A stretch of 64,000 bases of DNA from positions 6,190,315-6,254,314 of the forward strand of contig NC_089830.1 of assembly GCF_035046505.1 (NCBI RefSeq), in the 5' to 3' direction. Under the pieces are notes generated by a model. It ran no database searches, had not been told where the DNA came from, and saw only the letters and a list, made by a program, of their open reading frames with translations. Source of the DNA: Tiliqua scincoides. Its lineage: Eukaryota; Chordata; Lepidosauria; Squamata; Scincidae. Positions within the stretch are counted from its first letter, which is position 1. Each line of letters starts with the position of its first letter. Positions 24,126 through 36,490 of the stretch are shown in pieces. The translations under genes were made by a program, and so were the position numbers.

Positions 24126-24179
24126 TGAGTGTTGCTTTAAAAAGTGGGTCCCGGTGCTAAAAAATTTGGGAACCACTGA
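24126..24179 (+). mobile_element. hAT family B 3'-end fragment
   Basis: 'gttgctttaaaaagtgggtc' followed by 'ccggtgctaaaaaatttggg' and 'aaccactga' equals the 3' end of the 17442 and 53617 elements. Confidence 0.65.
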
Positions 24180-24195
24180 GTTAAAGACGTTCACT

Positions 24196-25209
24196 TTTTG
24201 TTACATAAGACAGTTGTGTTCTCCTTTTCTGGTTATCTGGCTATAACTTTGAATAGAAGATGGATAATTCAACAAGGTTTGTTTCATTGCATTCTTCATT
24301 AGATTGCCTCTTGAAGGATACATGATGGTATTATTTGTCCATGACTTTGTGTACCTTGGCTCAACGATCTCTGACACTCTTTCTCTCTATACCGAACTAA
24401 ACAAACGCACCGGTAAAGCAGCTACCACGTTTTCCAGACTCACAAAGAGAGTCTGGTCCAACAAGAAGCTGACGGAACATACCAAGATCCAGGTCTACAA
24501 AGCTTGCGTCCTGAGTACACTTCTGTACTGCAGCGGGTCATGGACTCTTCGCTCACAGCAGGAGAGGAAACTGAACGCTTTCCACATGCGCTGCCTCCGG
24601 CGCATTCTCGGCATCACCTGGCAGGACAAAGTTCCAAACAACACAGTCCTGGAACATGCTGGAATCCCTAGCATGTATGCATTGCTGAAACAGAGACGCC
24701 TGCGTTGGCTCGGTCATGTCGTGAGAATGGATGATGGCCGGATCCCAAAGGATCTCCTCTATGGAGAACTCATGCAAGGAAAGCGCCCTACAGGTAGACC
24801 ACAGCTGCGATACAAGGACATCTGCAAGAGGGATCTGAAGGCCTTAGGAGTGGACCTCAACAAGTGGGAAACCCTGGCCTCTGAGCGGCCCGCTTGGAGG
24901 CAGGCTGTGCAGCATGGCCTTTCCCAGTTTGAAGAGACACTTGGCCAACGGTCTGAGGCAAAGAGGCAAAGAAGGAAGGCCCATAGCCAGGGAGACAGAC
25001 CAGGGACAGACTGCACTTGCTCCCGGTGTGGAAGGGATTGTCACTCCTGAATCGGCCTTTTCAGCCACACTAGACGCTGTTCCAGAACCACCATTCAGAG
25101 CGCGATACCATAGTCTTTCGAGACTGAAGGTTGCCAACAACACACATATTTGTAAATACCAAGATTTCCACAATATTGCCCACTAGTGGTGTCACCCCCT
25201 CTTAGAGTG
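24196..25209. mobile_element. hAT element split by an RTE-like LINE
   Basis: Left part 24196-24338 ('ctggctataactttgaatag', 'tgtttcattgcattc', 'tgatggtatta') and right part 25147-25209 ('aaataccaagatttccac', 'tggtgtcaccccctc') are the two sides of the hAT family seen at 18994 and 59225. They are separated by the LINE at 24339-25146. The terminal repeats are degraded. Confidence 0.65.
24339..25146 (+). mobile_element. RTE-like LINE, 3' 0.8 kb, long open frame
   Basis: An open frame across the C-terminal half of the element's protein contains FVHDFVYLGSTISDTLSLYT, LTKRVWSNKKL, LRRILGITWQDKVPNN, LRWLGHVVRMDDGRIPKDLL, GKRPTGRPQLRYKDICKRDL and a final Cys knuckle. This is the region behind the reverse transcriptase palm. 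The insertion is bounded by tatttgt at 24332-24338 and 25147-25153. It is 5'-truncated, so it has no RT catalytic motif or endonuclease. The frame runs about 240 codons without a stop, so the copy is young. RTE clade assignment is tentative. Confidence 0.85.
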
Positions 25210-25535
25210 ACTTAAGAAACATAAGAAACATAAGAAGAGCCCTGCTGGATCAGGCCGTAGGCACATCTATTCCAGCTTCCTGTATCTCACAGTGGCCCAC
25301 CAAATGCCCCAGGGAGCACACAAGACAAGAGACCTGCATCCTGGAGCCACTCCTTTGCATCTGGCATTCTGAGGTAGCCTACTTCTAAAATCAGGAGGTT
25401 GCACATACATAGCATGACTTGTAGCCCATGATGGACTTTTCATCCAGAAATTTGTCCAATTCCCTTTTAAAGGCATCTAGGCCAGATGCCATCACTACAT
25501 TCTGTAGCAAGGAGTTCCACAGACTAACTAAATGC
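25210..25535 (-). mobile_element. CR1-superfamily LINE 3' end
   Basis: The tail 'cataagaagagccctgctgg' is followed by 'ctgtatctcacagtggccca', 'atttgtccaattccctttta' and 'caaggagttccacagacta'. On the minus strand this is the end of ORF2 plus the short 3' UTR. Confidence 0.85.
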
Positions 25536-26695
25536 TGAGTGTGACCCAGTGCTGTCTGCCTCCTCTACTCCACTGGCTGGTGGCAAACTTGAAGACAATG
25601 ATGTCATTGTTCAGCTGCAGGTGCCCTAAGAAGCAAATAGGCACTGACTGACCTGGCCCAGCTTCTTCCTCTGCCAACCAACCTGCATTTTGTGTCCCGT
25701 CCAACCCCTTCAGCACTTGTTCTTGGAGTAAGTTCTAAACTAGAAAATGAAGAAGAAGATGATGATGAAGAAGAAGCTTTCTTGATTACAACCTCCCTGG
25801 AGCAGGACGGGAGATCGGTTGCAGAAGCTCCAACAGTGTGATGTGCCCATCCATCCAGTTCAACTGCAATTTGTCTCTATCCCCCCCTCCCCGTCCCACA
25901 CCCACAGCTACGAAATTGATTCTGTTTCTTTTGGCTTTCAGGAAATGTTGGATGATTGTGAAACAGCAGTGATCTGCCTTAGCTACAAGCAGCTGCTTGT
26001 ATGACAGGGCCCAGCTACTGATCAGTGGCAAACCCCAGGAGTGTCAGCCAGGCCTATGGTGCATTGATGTGTGGGAGGCAGAGCTGCACACACCCCCAGC
26101 TTCTCTCTTTCAGTGGGTGCAGCAGGTGTTTTCCTCATGCCACCACTGTGCCTGTGAGCCTGAAGCAAAGGAGAGCCTGCAAACTGGATCCAGAAGTGGT
26201 GGTGGGTGTTCTCCACTTGCTGCTGTGCCCCCTTTCCAGCTGTTGCCTCCTTTGGTAGGCTTGGGCCAGCTAGAGCTATACCATGCAGGTCCCACAGTGG
26301 CAGTGATGCACACGTGTGTAGTGCAATCACCTGCCATGCTGTGAAGGACCCCTGGCAGAAAGGCATTGGCAAATGCATAAGACTACAGTAAGATCAGCAG
26401 AAACTGGAAGAGAATTTTAGAGGCCTTGGAAAATCACTTCCGGTTTTGAAAAGTGCTTTGTGAGGCACAGAGGTAGCCTCAAAAGGCCTCCTGGAGTCCT
26501 CAGAAACTTCCAGAGAAAACAGGAAATAACTTTTGGAGGCTTCCTGGAGGCTACATGCACCCCCCATCCCGTGTCTTGGGACCCGCCATCAGTGGTGCAG
26601 ATTGGCGTCCCCTCAAGGTATGAGGGGCAATGTACCCCCTACCCCCACTTAGCTATGCCACTGCAAGGAGCAAAATGCTTCCATAAGAGACCAAG
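25536..26695. other. No recognised gene; hAT-type end near 26660
   Basis: The end 'cccacttagctatgccactg' at about 26645-26664 marks a degraded hAT element. The rest has short open frames only. Confidence 0.45.
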
Positions 26696-26786
26696 GCTGC
26701 AATCTATGCACACTCCCCGGGGGGGTAAGTGCCACTGAACTCAGTGGGACTTACTTCTGAGAAGACATGCATAGGCTTGTGCTCCA
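26696..26786. mobile_element. Palindromic MITE ('ggctgcaatc' family)
   Basis: The left arm 'ggctgcaatctatgcacac' and the right arm 'gacatgcataggcttg' are imperfect inverted repeats. They flank 'actgaactcagtgggacttacttctga'-type sequence. Related copies occur at 27957, 28823, 39355, 41337 and 49062, and inside hAT family A. Confidence 0.65.
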
Positions 26787-27956
26787 AGTCAACCATGAAT
26801 CTCACAGCTACAGTGAGCTACAGTGAGCTGCATGAAGTATTGCCAGCTAAGTGTGCAAAGTAAGCTCCCCACCTGAGCTCAAGTCCAGATGCATAGTAGG
26901 GCTGTGCTTATTCAATTGTGAGAGACAGGCCTTCTGCACATGCTCGGTGGTACAAAGATCCCTACTAGCTGAACTCTGACATGGAAACAATTTCTTGAGC
27001 TGGTAAGGCTCAAGGGTCATTGAAAACTCTGCTTGCATGCCCACACCCGTGTTTTTCTAAGCATCTTATTCATGTCAAGGCAGTGAGGTGTGTCTTGCGC
27101 TTCTGCAAATTCATCCTTCTGAAAGGAAATGCTTTAAGGAACTCCTCTGTGCTTGGGCTCTCCCATCTCATCTCCCTGCTGACCCATCACTTATTCCTTC
27201 CTGTGGCCAGGCTCCCTCCTTCAGAGAGTGGAGGTGGGCACAGAGAGGAATCCTGACTCCGGGCGCAGGACGACTCCCTGGCTGGAGCAGAAACAGAAAG
27301 GACTGCAGTGCAAACCCTGCGCTGCGCATGACCTGAGCATTAGTGGCCTGCAGTGTGACACAGGAACACTGCTGAAAAGGAAAGGGGACACAGAGAGGCC
27401 TGCAGTGCTCCCAGTCCACCCAAGACTCCAAGAAAGCAGGTTTAGCATTCCTCATTTTGCATTTTTTAAATGTTAATTTTCACTGCAGGGTTATTCAGAA
27501 ATTACTACCCAGGAGCCCTCCAGCATTTCCTCTGATGAATTACAGGGTTTTTCCTTGGCACAGACAAGGATAGAAGGTGGGGAATGTATTCCCGACCCAG
27601 GACAAAAGCGGAGGCTGGAATTCTTGGAATAGCAAAGAGCTGAGTTCACAACTGGAACAGTTTCTTCCTAGAAACACAGCCCAGGCAGCGCTTGCAGCTC
27701 CGTGCTGGCAGCCTCTCCAGGGGCCAGGGCTGGGGAAGGACTCGGGCACTGGCAGGCACCAGGGCAACCTTAGATCACCTGGGATCTGGCCCAGTTTAGC
27801 CCCACTTGCCATTGAAAAAGCAGAGGGGGCATCCAGGTGGGAGGAGAGCTGGGAAAAGGCAGTCCCCTCGCCAGAGGGGCATCATTCCCCACCGAAGCAC
27901 TGGAGACTCACTGGACACACAATTAGTGCACACTGTCGAGACAGCCAGACACAAAG

Positions 27957-28049
27957 GCTGCAATCCTATCCACACTTACCTGGGAGTAAGCCTCACTGAC
28001 TAAAATGGGAGTTACTTCTGAGTAGACATGCAATGCATAGGATTGGGCT
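27957..28049. mobile_element. Palindromic MITE
   Basis: 'ggctgcaatcctatccacac' and 'cttacctgggagtaagcctc' are mirrored by 'ggagttacttctgagtagac' and 'gcataggattgggc'. The fold-back structure is imperfect. Confidence 0.75.
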
Positions 28050-28822
28050 CACGGTTCCCAGGGCTGGCTCCAGCGCATGATACATGCGGGCAAATGCCAG
28101 CGGACCCGGGACTCCAGGAAGGCTCCCCGGCCAGATGCATGAACTGTTCCTGGATCCTGGCAGGTCTTTCCCTTCCTGCCCACACACTGATGTTGCCATT
28201 TTCATCCCCGCCCCCCCCCCAGCAACAAAAGTGCTTTGGGGGCATGACAATTGCACCTCCAACCATGCTGGTACCAAGAAGAGCAATGCTGCTGCTCCCA
28301 GGATCAGGTGTGCCTGCCAGGGCCCACCTGTGCAAGTGGGGCTTATAAGAAGCACGTTGACCAGAATCCCCTCAATCGCTGTCTTCTTCACTGTCACTAG
28401 GGGTGGCCCTGGTGGGGCTTGTGTTGACATGGCATAGGAAGCGGTCTTCTGCTGAGCTTAGCTGGGCTCCTCTGGGGCAGTTCTTAGACCAATCTCTTCC
28501 CCAGCCCTGCAACAAAGACAGCCAACAACTCCTACGGAGGCTACACGCCTGGAGGAGTTTTTCCCAGTCTGACGTAATGCTGGAAATCCCTGGAGGGCCT
28601 GCACATCTCTTCAGGATTGTTTTCAGGAGTCACCTGGAGACATGCTGACTGCTGAGATGTCCAGCCAGATTGACAACATTCCCAAATTGGCCTGGAGGCT
28701 CCTGCATCAATCCCCAGGTGGCTACAGAATGTACCTTGATAAATGCACCTTGACAGAACGTACCTTGATAAATTTGGCAGGACCGCTTTGGAAAATGACG
28801 TTTGGTCATGGTGGAAAACTAA

Positions 28823-28906
28823 GGATCCAATCCTATGCATGTCTACTCAGAAGTAAGTCATACTGTGTTCAATGGGACTTACTCTCAGGAAAGGGTGGCT
28901 AGGTTC
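28823..28906. mobile_element. Palindromic MITE, opposite orientation
   Basis: 'ccaatcctatgcatgtctac', 'tcagaagtaagtcatactg' and 'gggacttactctcaggaaag' form the same unit as 27957, read from the other arm. Confidence 0.7.
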
Positions 28907-29563
28907 CAGCCTAAATCTCCAGGAACTGCTTCAGCTGCCAACCCTACCAGCCACTGAGGGACAGACTAGATGCGATGTCCAAGCTGTGATAGATACTTGT
29001 TATGGTGAAACATCAACCACACAGATCCCCAGTCTGGTTCAGGGCTCTGGTGTGGAGGGAGAGAATGTTGAGTCCTTTTCTATTCCATTTTCTGCCAATG
29101 ATCCCCACACAGGTGCTCTGGGGCCTTGGAGGTGCAATGGAGGCAAAGGGCACCTTTGGGGCATGTAGGAGCCTGCTGGTGGAAGTATTTAAGCAGCTCC
29201 TGCCCACTGGCATTCCTGGAAGGGGGGCAGAATGCTACGTTTCCTCAGGCGCCTGGCCGCTAGTGTAAAGTGGCCCCTCCCTCTTGCCTTCAGAGCCAGT
29301 CCTGGCTGCAAAAGCTTTTGCAGAGGTAGAACTTGGGACTTTAAGATCAGAACATCAGTTACATCAGTTAAACTGGGTAGTTTGAACTTGATGTAGCTTC
29401 ATCCTTTGAAAATGCTTACCAAAGTAATAGGCAAAACATTGGATGTGAACAGCTTTTTTTGACTGCTGCCTGTAGCAGCCCAAACATTGTTCATTTCAAT
29501 GTCACTGGTTCAGATACTTTGGCAAGTGCTGGCTGATGGGCTGCACTGGCTACAATTCACCAA

Positions 29564-29655
29564 AGAACATAAGAACAGCCCCACTGGATCAGGCCACAGG
29601 CCCATCTAGTCCAGCTTCCTGTATCTTACTGTGGCCCACCTGTGGCCACTGTGCA
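29564..29655 (-). mobile_element. CR1-superfamily LINE 3' terminal fragment
   Basis: 'aagaacataagaacagcccc' and 'cccatctagtccagcttcct' are the last ~90 bases of the LINE found at 47248. Confidence 0.8.
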
Positions 29656-30070
29656 AAATGTCTGTGTGGGCCTTCAACCCTCTCAATAGCTTGAGTCCTG
29701 TTAAGCTCAGGGAATGCATTCCCTCTCATTTGAGAGCTGTCTCCTTCCTCCCCAATACCTGAGATCCTGCTCCAGTTACCATCTCATGGAGAGGCCAGAT
29801 TAACCTCCAGAAAGAGCAGGGCCTTTGGGGGTAGCTCCGAAGAAGCTCTGAAACACTTCCTGCAAAAAGGGTGTAGTGGAAATGTGCAAGATCCCTCAAG
29901 GAGACAGGGTATGGTGTCAACAGTGGTCCCTTGCTCTGGTGAATCAGTGTGCTGCACAGCTGTGGCCTCTAGAGGCAACAAGGTCCTCAGGGATACCGCT
30001 CCTGGAGTGGTATGGATGTAGAAGGAAGGAGCTTGGAGAGGCTGAGCAAGCAAGAAGCTTGGAGGAAAGA

Positions 30071-30091
30071 GGATGGATGGATGGATGGATG
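30071..30091. repeat. (GGAT)5 microsatellite
   Basis: Five GGAT units in otherwise unrecognised sequence. Confidence 0.85.
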
Positions 30092-31131
30092 GGCTAACTA
30101 CTGGACTGAATGGAGACTGTGGAAGACTAGAACAGAGACTGCTGGAGACTAGTGTGTGGCTGCCATGCCCAAGCGCTGCTGAGAACCAAGGGGTTGCTGC
30201 AGTGGCCAGCTGTTGATGGGAGAGGAAAGGAAGGAGGACCTCTGCAGTTTGAACAGATGAACCACCCTGGTGGGGGGGCACTACCCAGCAGCACTTTCTG
30301 CAGAATTAGGGCTATTTTGAGTGAAGAGGAGAGCTAATTAGCTTAAAGTGGGCATAAGTTCTCTAGGTCAAGTTTGAAAGGGAATTTGGCAAAACAGAGG
30401 GCAAACCTGGCTCCCCCCCCCCCCAATTTCAAAAGCTGTTCAAGTGCTACTGGGCATTTTGTTGTGCCTGCCACTTTATGCCACCCTTATGATCTGCTTC
30501 TGGTTTTCTGTACTATTTCTGGCTTCTCAGCTTTGTACATCACTGCGAAATCACGCATGAAGAACAGCACAGTCACAAGATGAGAAGAAGAGCAATCTCC
30601 ACCAGTTTAGCCCTGCGAGAGTCTGTGGCTCCTCCGCTCCATCTCCCAACTGGCAGCCACTCTCTGTGTTGGGTCTGTATGTCAACCCAACACAGACCAC
30701 AGAACTCTGTGACGGCACCAGCAGTCGTCACTGGCACAGACCAGCATACAAGCCCCTCATTGCTCAGCCCCCTGCCACCTTTGGGGAGGTGCTGTTCATT
30801 TTTGGTGGCGGGGCTGGAGGAAGCCAGAGCGAGGCTGCAGCCCTTTTCCTCCACCTGGATTGGGCTTCAGCCACCTGGATTGGGGCTTTATCTCCTGATA
30901 GGAAAAACAAACGAAAACTTTCCAAGCGCTCCTGGATCCAGGCACAGTGAGTTCTTGGGTGCCCTCGGGTCACACCCAGTGGAAAAAACAGCCTGGGAAG
31001 GCAGTCTCTCAGGGCACTCTGCCCCAGGACAGCAGCATGACTGATAAGCCCCAGGTTCTGTGTTCAATAACAGCTCACCCCTGGGGGCCACTGCTCCTTT
31101 CCTGCAAAGCAACTGCAGGGACCCCTCATGC

Positions 31132-31912
31132 TTGTTGGCAACCTTCAGTCTCGAAAGACTGGTATTGCGCTCTGAATGGTGGTTCTGGAACAGTCTCTCG
31201 TGTGGCTGAAAAGGCCAATTCGGGAGTGACAATCCCTTCCACACTGGGAGCAAGTGCAGCCTGTCCCTGGTCTGTCTCCCTGGCTATGGGCCTTCCTTCC
31301 TTGCCTCTTTGCCTCAGACTGTTGGCCAAGTGTCTCTTCAAACTGGGAAAGGCCATGCTGCACAGCCTGCCTCCAAGTGGGCTGCTCAGAGGCCAGGGTT
31401 TCCCACTTGCTGAGGTCCACTCCTAAGGCCTTCAGATCCCTCTTGCAGATGTCCTTGTATCACAGCTGTGGTCTACCTGTAGGGCGCTTTCCTTGCACGA
31501 GTTCACCATAGAGGATATCCTTTGGGATCCGGCCATCATCCATTCTCACAACATGACCGAGCCAACGCAGGCGTCTCTGTTTCAGCAGTGCATGCATGCT
31601 AGGGATTCCAGCATGTTCCAGGACTGTGTTGTTTGGAACATTGTCCTGCCAGGTGATGCCGAGAATGCGTCGGAGGCAGTGCATGTGGAAAGCGTTCAGT
31701 TTCCTCTCCTGTTGAGAGCGAAGAGTCCATGACTCGCTGCAGTACAGAAGTGTACTCAGGACGCAAGCTCTGTAGACCTGGATCTTGGTATGTTCCGTCA
31801 GCTTCTTGTTGGACCAGACTCTCTTTGTGAGTCTGGAAAACGTGGTAGCTGCTTTACCGATGCCTTTGTTTAGCTCGGTATCGAGAGAAAGAGTGTCGGA
31901 TATCGTAACACC
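31132..31912 (-). mobile_element. RTE-like LINE, 3' 0.8 kb
   Basis: The minus strand carries the same C-terminal region as 24339-25146: TISDTLSLDTELNKGIGKAA, LRRILGITWQDNVPNN and LRWLGHVVRMDDGRIPKDIL, down to 'gaaggttgccaaca'. It is 5'-truncated just before the YLGST segment. Confidence 0.85.
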
Positions 31913-31914
31913 TA

Positions 31915-31985
31915 AACAGCTAATCATAGAGTTGGAAGGAACCCCCAAGGTCATCTAGTCCATCCCCCTGCCCGTAGCATCTCCT
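31915..31985 (-). mobile_element. CR1 LINE 3' fragment
   Basis: 'aatcatagagttggaaggaa' and 'ggtcatctagtccatccccc' are the reverse of the CR1 3' terminus seen at 19955. It abuts the 5' break of the RTE-like LINE, so either the LINE landed in it or the two were joined. Confidence 0.75.
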
Positions 31986-32094
31986 GCAGGTGCCAAAATT
32001 TTAATTATGCAAAAAATGCATAATTAAGCCCAGGGAAACAATGCTAAAAGTCTTGTGAAGTTTTTTTTTTAAAAAACAGGTTTCATTTCAAAGT

Positions 32095-32275
32095 TTATTA
32101 TTTGCTTATTAAGTTTTGATCCCCCATTTTCTCCAGAGAGCTCAGGGTGGCCTTCCCCTTTGCAGTTTAAAGTTCACAACAACCCTGTGAGGTAGGTGGA
32201 GAGTGAAAGGCTGGGCCCAGTCCACCCCACGAACATCATGGCAGAGCAGAGACTTGGACCCAGGTTCTCAAGCAG
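32095..32275 (-). mobile_element. MIR-like SINE
   Basis: 'gagagctcagggtggccttc', 'cacaacaaccctgtgaggta' and a degraded 'gacttggacccaggttctc' tRNA-head block follow the family order. Confidence 0.65.
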
Positions 32276-33066
32276 GACTGGCCCAAAAGAGATGTCAGCG
32301 CTTGAAGGAGATTCAAGCTGTTGGGGCGCAGCACATGACTCTGTTCTGGGAGAAGCCCGGAGGGCTTGGATGTGCTTGGAGGTGAAGCTTTCCAAACAAC
32401 GAAGCAAAGGAAGAGAAAGCTTTGAGCCATTTTGTCATTAAACGAGATTTGCATTGCCTGATTTCACTGGCCACACTCTTGGTCAGGACAAAGGCTTGAG
32501 TTGTCTCCCCTGACCCTCCTCCTCCCACACACTTCGCAGTGTTTGGTTAGCTTTGCAGCCCATTTCATGGTGCTGTGTACATTATGGAGCGGGACGATAC
32601 GTTCGCCTTTAGCCTTGTATTCCAATGCGCTATTCAACAATGACTCTCCTTCAGTGCACGCAGCCTTGGAAAAAACATAGCCCACATGTCAATATTTGAG
32701 CGGTCTTTATTGGAGTGACCCTTTGGATTTGGTGCAAGGAAAAAGACGCCTCCACTGGGCCTTCCCCAATTGTTCAGGGAGCCACATATTCACAAACACA
32801 GAAAGCTGGGCAAATGAGGGCATTGCCCTGTTCAAGGTGAGCCAAATGAAATGAAACCCTTGCGGGGGCGGGCACGTGTCCTCTGCTATCCGCTCAACAT
32901 TTGGGGATGTGTGGTTCGGGAGGTGTGGCCAAAATAGCACCCCAGACGGTGGCTGTACCTGTGAGAGACACACTGGGGATCAGGTTGACATGGGATCAGG
33001 ATCAGGTTGACATGGCCCATTCAGCTTCTCAGACCACAACAGATCCAGTTCGAATGGCTTAATTAT

Positions 33067-33419
33067 AATCTGTAGAACAGACAAGAGAAAATATTTCTTT
33101 ACATGTGGTTGGTCTGCGGAACTCCTTGCCACAGGATGTGGTGATGGCGTCTAGCCTGGACGCCTTTAAAAGGGGATTGGACAAGTTTCTGGAGGAAAAA
33201 TCCATTACGGGGTACAAGCCATGATGTGTATGCGCAACCTCCTGATTTTAGAAATGGGTTATGTCAGAAGGCCAGATGCAAGGGAGGGCACCAGGATGAG
33301 GTCTCTTGTTATCTGGTGTGCTCCCTGGGGCATTTGGTGGGCCACTGTGAGACACAGGAAGCTGGACTAGATGGTCCTATGGCCTGATCCAGTGGGGCTG
33401 TTCTTATGTTCTTATGTTC
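33067..33419 (+). mobile_element. CR1-superfamily LINE 3' end, plus strand
   Basis: It encodes FFTCGWSAELLATGCG-like and, in frame, the ORF2 C-terminus (AFKRGLDKFLEEKSI). The 3' UTR and the terminal 'ttcttatgttcttatgttcc' follow. It shares its sequence with 47248-48640 in reverse. Confidence 0.85.
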
Positions 33420-33680
33420 CTTGCCATCGTGGTGATGGCATCTGGCCTAGATGCTTTTAAAAGGGAATTGGACAGATATATGGAGGAAAACTCTATCACA
33501 GATTACAGGCCATAATGAACCTTCTGATTATAGAAGTAGGCTACCTTGGAATGCCAGGATACACTACGATGCAGGTGTTTTGTTGTCTTGCGTGCTTCCA
33601 GAGGCACCTGGTGGGTCACTGTGAGATATAGGAAGCTGGACTAGATGGGCCTTTGGCCTGATCCAGCAGGGTTCTTCTGG
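33420..33680 (+). mobile_element. CR1-superfamily LINE 3' end, second older copy
   Basis: 'gatggcatctggcctagatg', 'aaagggaattggacagatat' and 'aagctggactagatgggcct' repeat the preceding 350 bp with greater divergence, head to tail. Confidence 0.75.
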
Positions 33681-34509
33681 GAATTGCTCACACAGCAATG
33701 CAGGAGAGACTCCTGCTGCCTCAGAGCTGGCCTGCTGCTGCCTTGAACCAATAAACTGACTCCACAGTTGGGTGCCCTGTTATCATGGGGGAAAAGGCAA
33801 ACTAGCAAACTCCAATAAACTAATGTAAGAAACAAGCACTGGCGGGGCAGGTCAACAACAACTTTGGGAACAGGTCTCCAACCCACAGTTAGAAGCGGCA
33901 CACTCCAAAGGTAGGCAGTGCAACACCTCGAGGGTGTTTTGGAATAGGTGCTGCCTCTTTCCTGCCATCTTCATTCAGATCATGACTGCAACCATTTCTC
34001 ATCTCCGTTCAACAGGAAATCCAGATGGGACAGCAGTGTTGACTGGGATGGAGATGCAGCATCTTGGGGAGAGCCTTGCCTGCATCTGGAATTCCTGCCT
34101 GTCAAGGAAACACCTTCCTTGTACACCCCCCTGCCCCGCCTTTGACTTCAGCCAGCCAAAAGCCTGCAATCACATCTGCTGATTTCCCTAGATAACCCTA
34201 GCCTTGGCTGTTTGCAGACCGGAAGGTGCAAAGCCTCCGATCCATTAAGCAGGTCTCTTAATGGCCTGGTATCACACCCAGGGCTTCTCTCAATGACTGC
34301 TATCTCCTCATGCTGAGCCCTGGCTGATAACCTCCTGGGCTTTGCACATAAATGAACCTACATACAGCTTTGTGCAAACTCAGGTAGGAGTTTGCACAAA
34401 GGCAGCGGAAACTTGGACTCCTCATAGAAGGGGCACCGCAAAGTGCTTAGGAGGGCCGGGGGGGGGCGGAGGAGAGGCACACAGCAAGCAGGTTGATTCT
34501 TGTCTAATG

Positions 34510-34872
34510 CAGTGTTTCTCAAACAGTGGGTTGGGACCCACTAGGTGGGTCAAGAGCCAATTTCAGATGGGTCCCCATTCATTTCAATATTTTAGATTTA
34601 ATATATTGGACTTGATGCTACCATGGTGTGTGGCCATATTTGGGGAACCGTGACAGATCTGTACTTTTAACAGGCTTCTATGTATATGCTTTAAACAATG
34701 ATAGTAAATGGGACTTACTCCTGGCTAAATTTGGGTAGGATTGCAGCCTAGGTTGGTTAAAAATTTTCCTGCTTGATGACATCACTTCTGGTCATGGCAT
34801 AACTTCCAGTGGGTTCTGACAGATTCTCATTCTAAAAAGTGGATCCCAGTGTGAAAAGTTTGAGAACCACTG
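34510..34872 (+). mobile_element. hAT family A element
   Basis: The ends are 'cagtgtttctcaaacagtgg' and 'gtttgagaaccactg'; the flanks are gtctaatg (34502-34509) and gtctaaag (34873-34880). It lies about 120 bp from an inverted copy at 34994. Confidence 0.85.
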
Positions 34873-34993
34873 GTCTAAAGAAATGGCCCTGATGCCCAGA
34901 GGCCATATCCTTGCACTCTCCTCCTGTCTGTTTACACAAAAGACAGGCAAAGTGCAAAAATCGGGGGGGGGGGGGGGTACTGAATTCCTAGGG

Positions 34994-35369
34994 CAATGGT
35001 TCTCAAACTTTTTACCACCAGGTCCCACTTTTTAGAATGACAATCTGTTGGGACCCGCCAGAAGTGTCATGGCCAGAAGTGACATCATTAAGAAGGAAAA
35101 TTTTAACACCCCCCTATATGACAAAATCAAATCAATCAATAAATTAAAAGTTTATAATAAGTATAAGTTTAAAATTTTTTTAAAATAAAGAAGAACCCTC
35201 CCAAGCGGTTGCTGATCTGATTTTAAAAAAAATTGCAAAGGCTGCAATCCTATCTACACTTACCTAGGAGTAAGCCCCATTGACTATCATTGTTAAAATC
35301 ATATACACAGTAGTCGGTTAAAAGTTCAGATCTGAAATTGGCTCATGACCCACAGTTTGAGAAACACAG
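34994..35369 (-). mobile_element. hAT family A element, inverted
   Basis: The plus strand starts 'caatggttctcaaacttttt' and ends 'cagtttgagaaacacag'. This is the 34510 copy in reverse orientation. The flanks tcctaggg and acctagag are only partly alike. Confidence 0.8.
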
Positions 35370-35874
35370 ACCTAGAGGATAGGCACAGGATCAAGCAAAC
35401 TCATCTGACATGAGCAACTGGGCACTGCCTAGAACTGCGGATTCTCACGTAAGTCTGATGTTCTTCCCTTCCAGCACTGCTGTTGTTCTTAGAAATTCAG
35501 GGCAGAGGTGTTGCTTGGGTTAGTGTCACCTAGGGCAAGAAATCGTGGTGTTACCCCCATGGACCTCCTCCCATGCTGGACCATACACAGAATCTTTAGT
35601 AACTTTTTATGTACTAATGTTACTCATAAATCCTAATTCCCACATACATTCAGCGATACATTCATACATACACTGTTTGATTCATTAATGCCAATAGTAG
35701 TGATAAACAACTAGCAAAATTAAAATGACACCTTTAAATGACAATATCATCTCAAAGACACATTTAGGATCAAACTGCGCAGGTATCTAATAAGAGGATG
35801 AATGCCATCTTTCACTTTATTGTGGCATGTGAAATAAATGGTTTCCTTGCTACATTCATTTCAATGCTCTGGTG

Positions 35875-36219
35875 CAGTGTTTCTCAAACTAGGTGGGTCG
35901 TGAGCCAATTTCAGGTGGTCTCCATTCATTTCAATATTTTATTTTTAATATATTAGATTTGCTACTACCATGATATGCAACTGCATTTGGGCAAAAGTTA
36001 CAGACCTGTACTTTGAACAAGCTTCTATGTATAATCTTTTAACAATGATAGTAAATGGGACTTACTCCTGGGTAAGTGTGGGTAGGATTGCAGCCTAGGA
36101 TTGTTAAAAATGTTCCTGCTTGATGATGTCAATTCCGGTCATGACATCACTTCTGGCGGGTTCTGACAGATTCTCATTCTAAAAAGTGGGTCCTAGTGCT
36201 AAATGTGTGAGAATATTAG
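35875..36219 (+). mobile_element. hAT family A element (nested)
   Basis: It starts 'cagtgtttctcaaactaggt'. The right end is degraded ('gtgctaaatgtgtgagaata'), and no clear target duplication remains. Confidence 0.7.
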
Positions 36220-36490
36220 GCACTTCTCTAATGCCTAATGGATTGCTTTGAGAAAACAATAGCTCTTGCATATTCAATGATTCAAAATTATTTGCCGCAT
36301 TAAAAAATTCTTATAAACTATTCTGTACTTTCAATCATTGCTTTTAAACATTGATTTTTTAACTAAGTATTTTTAACCATTTTCTACCACTGGCATGATT
36401 TCACACCACTGGTAACAAATGTAGACATTTTGGTGTCACCCCTCCCTAGGGTGTTACCCAGTGTGGTCCGTCGCCCTGCACCCCCTAGTG

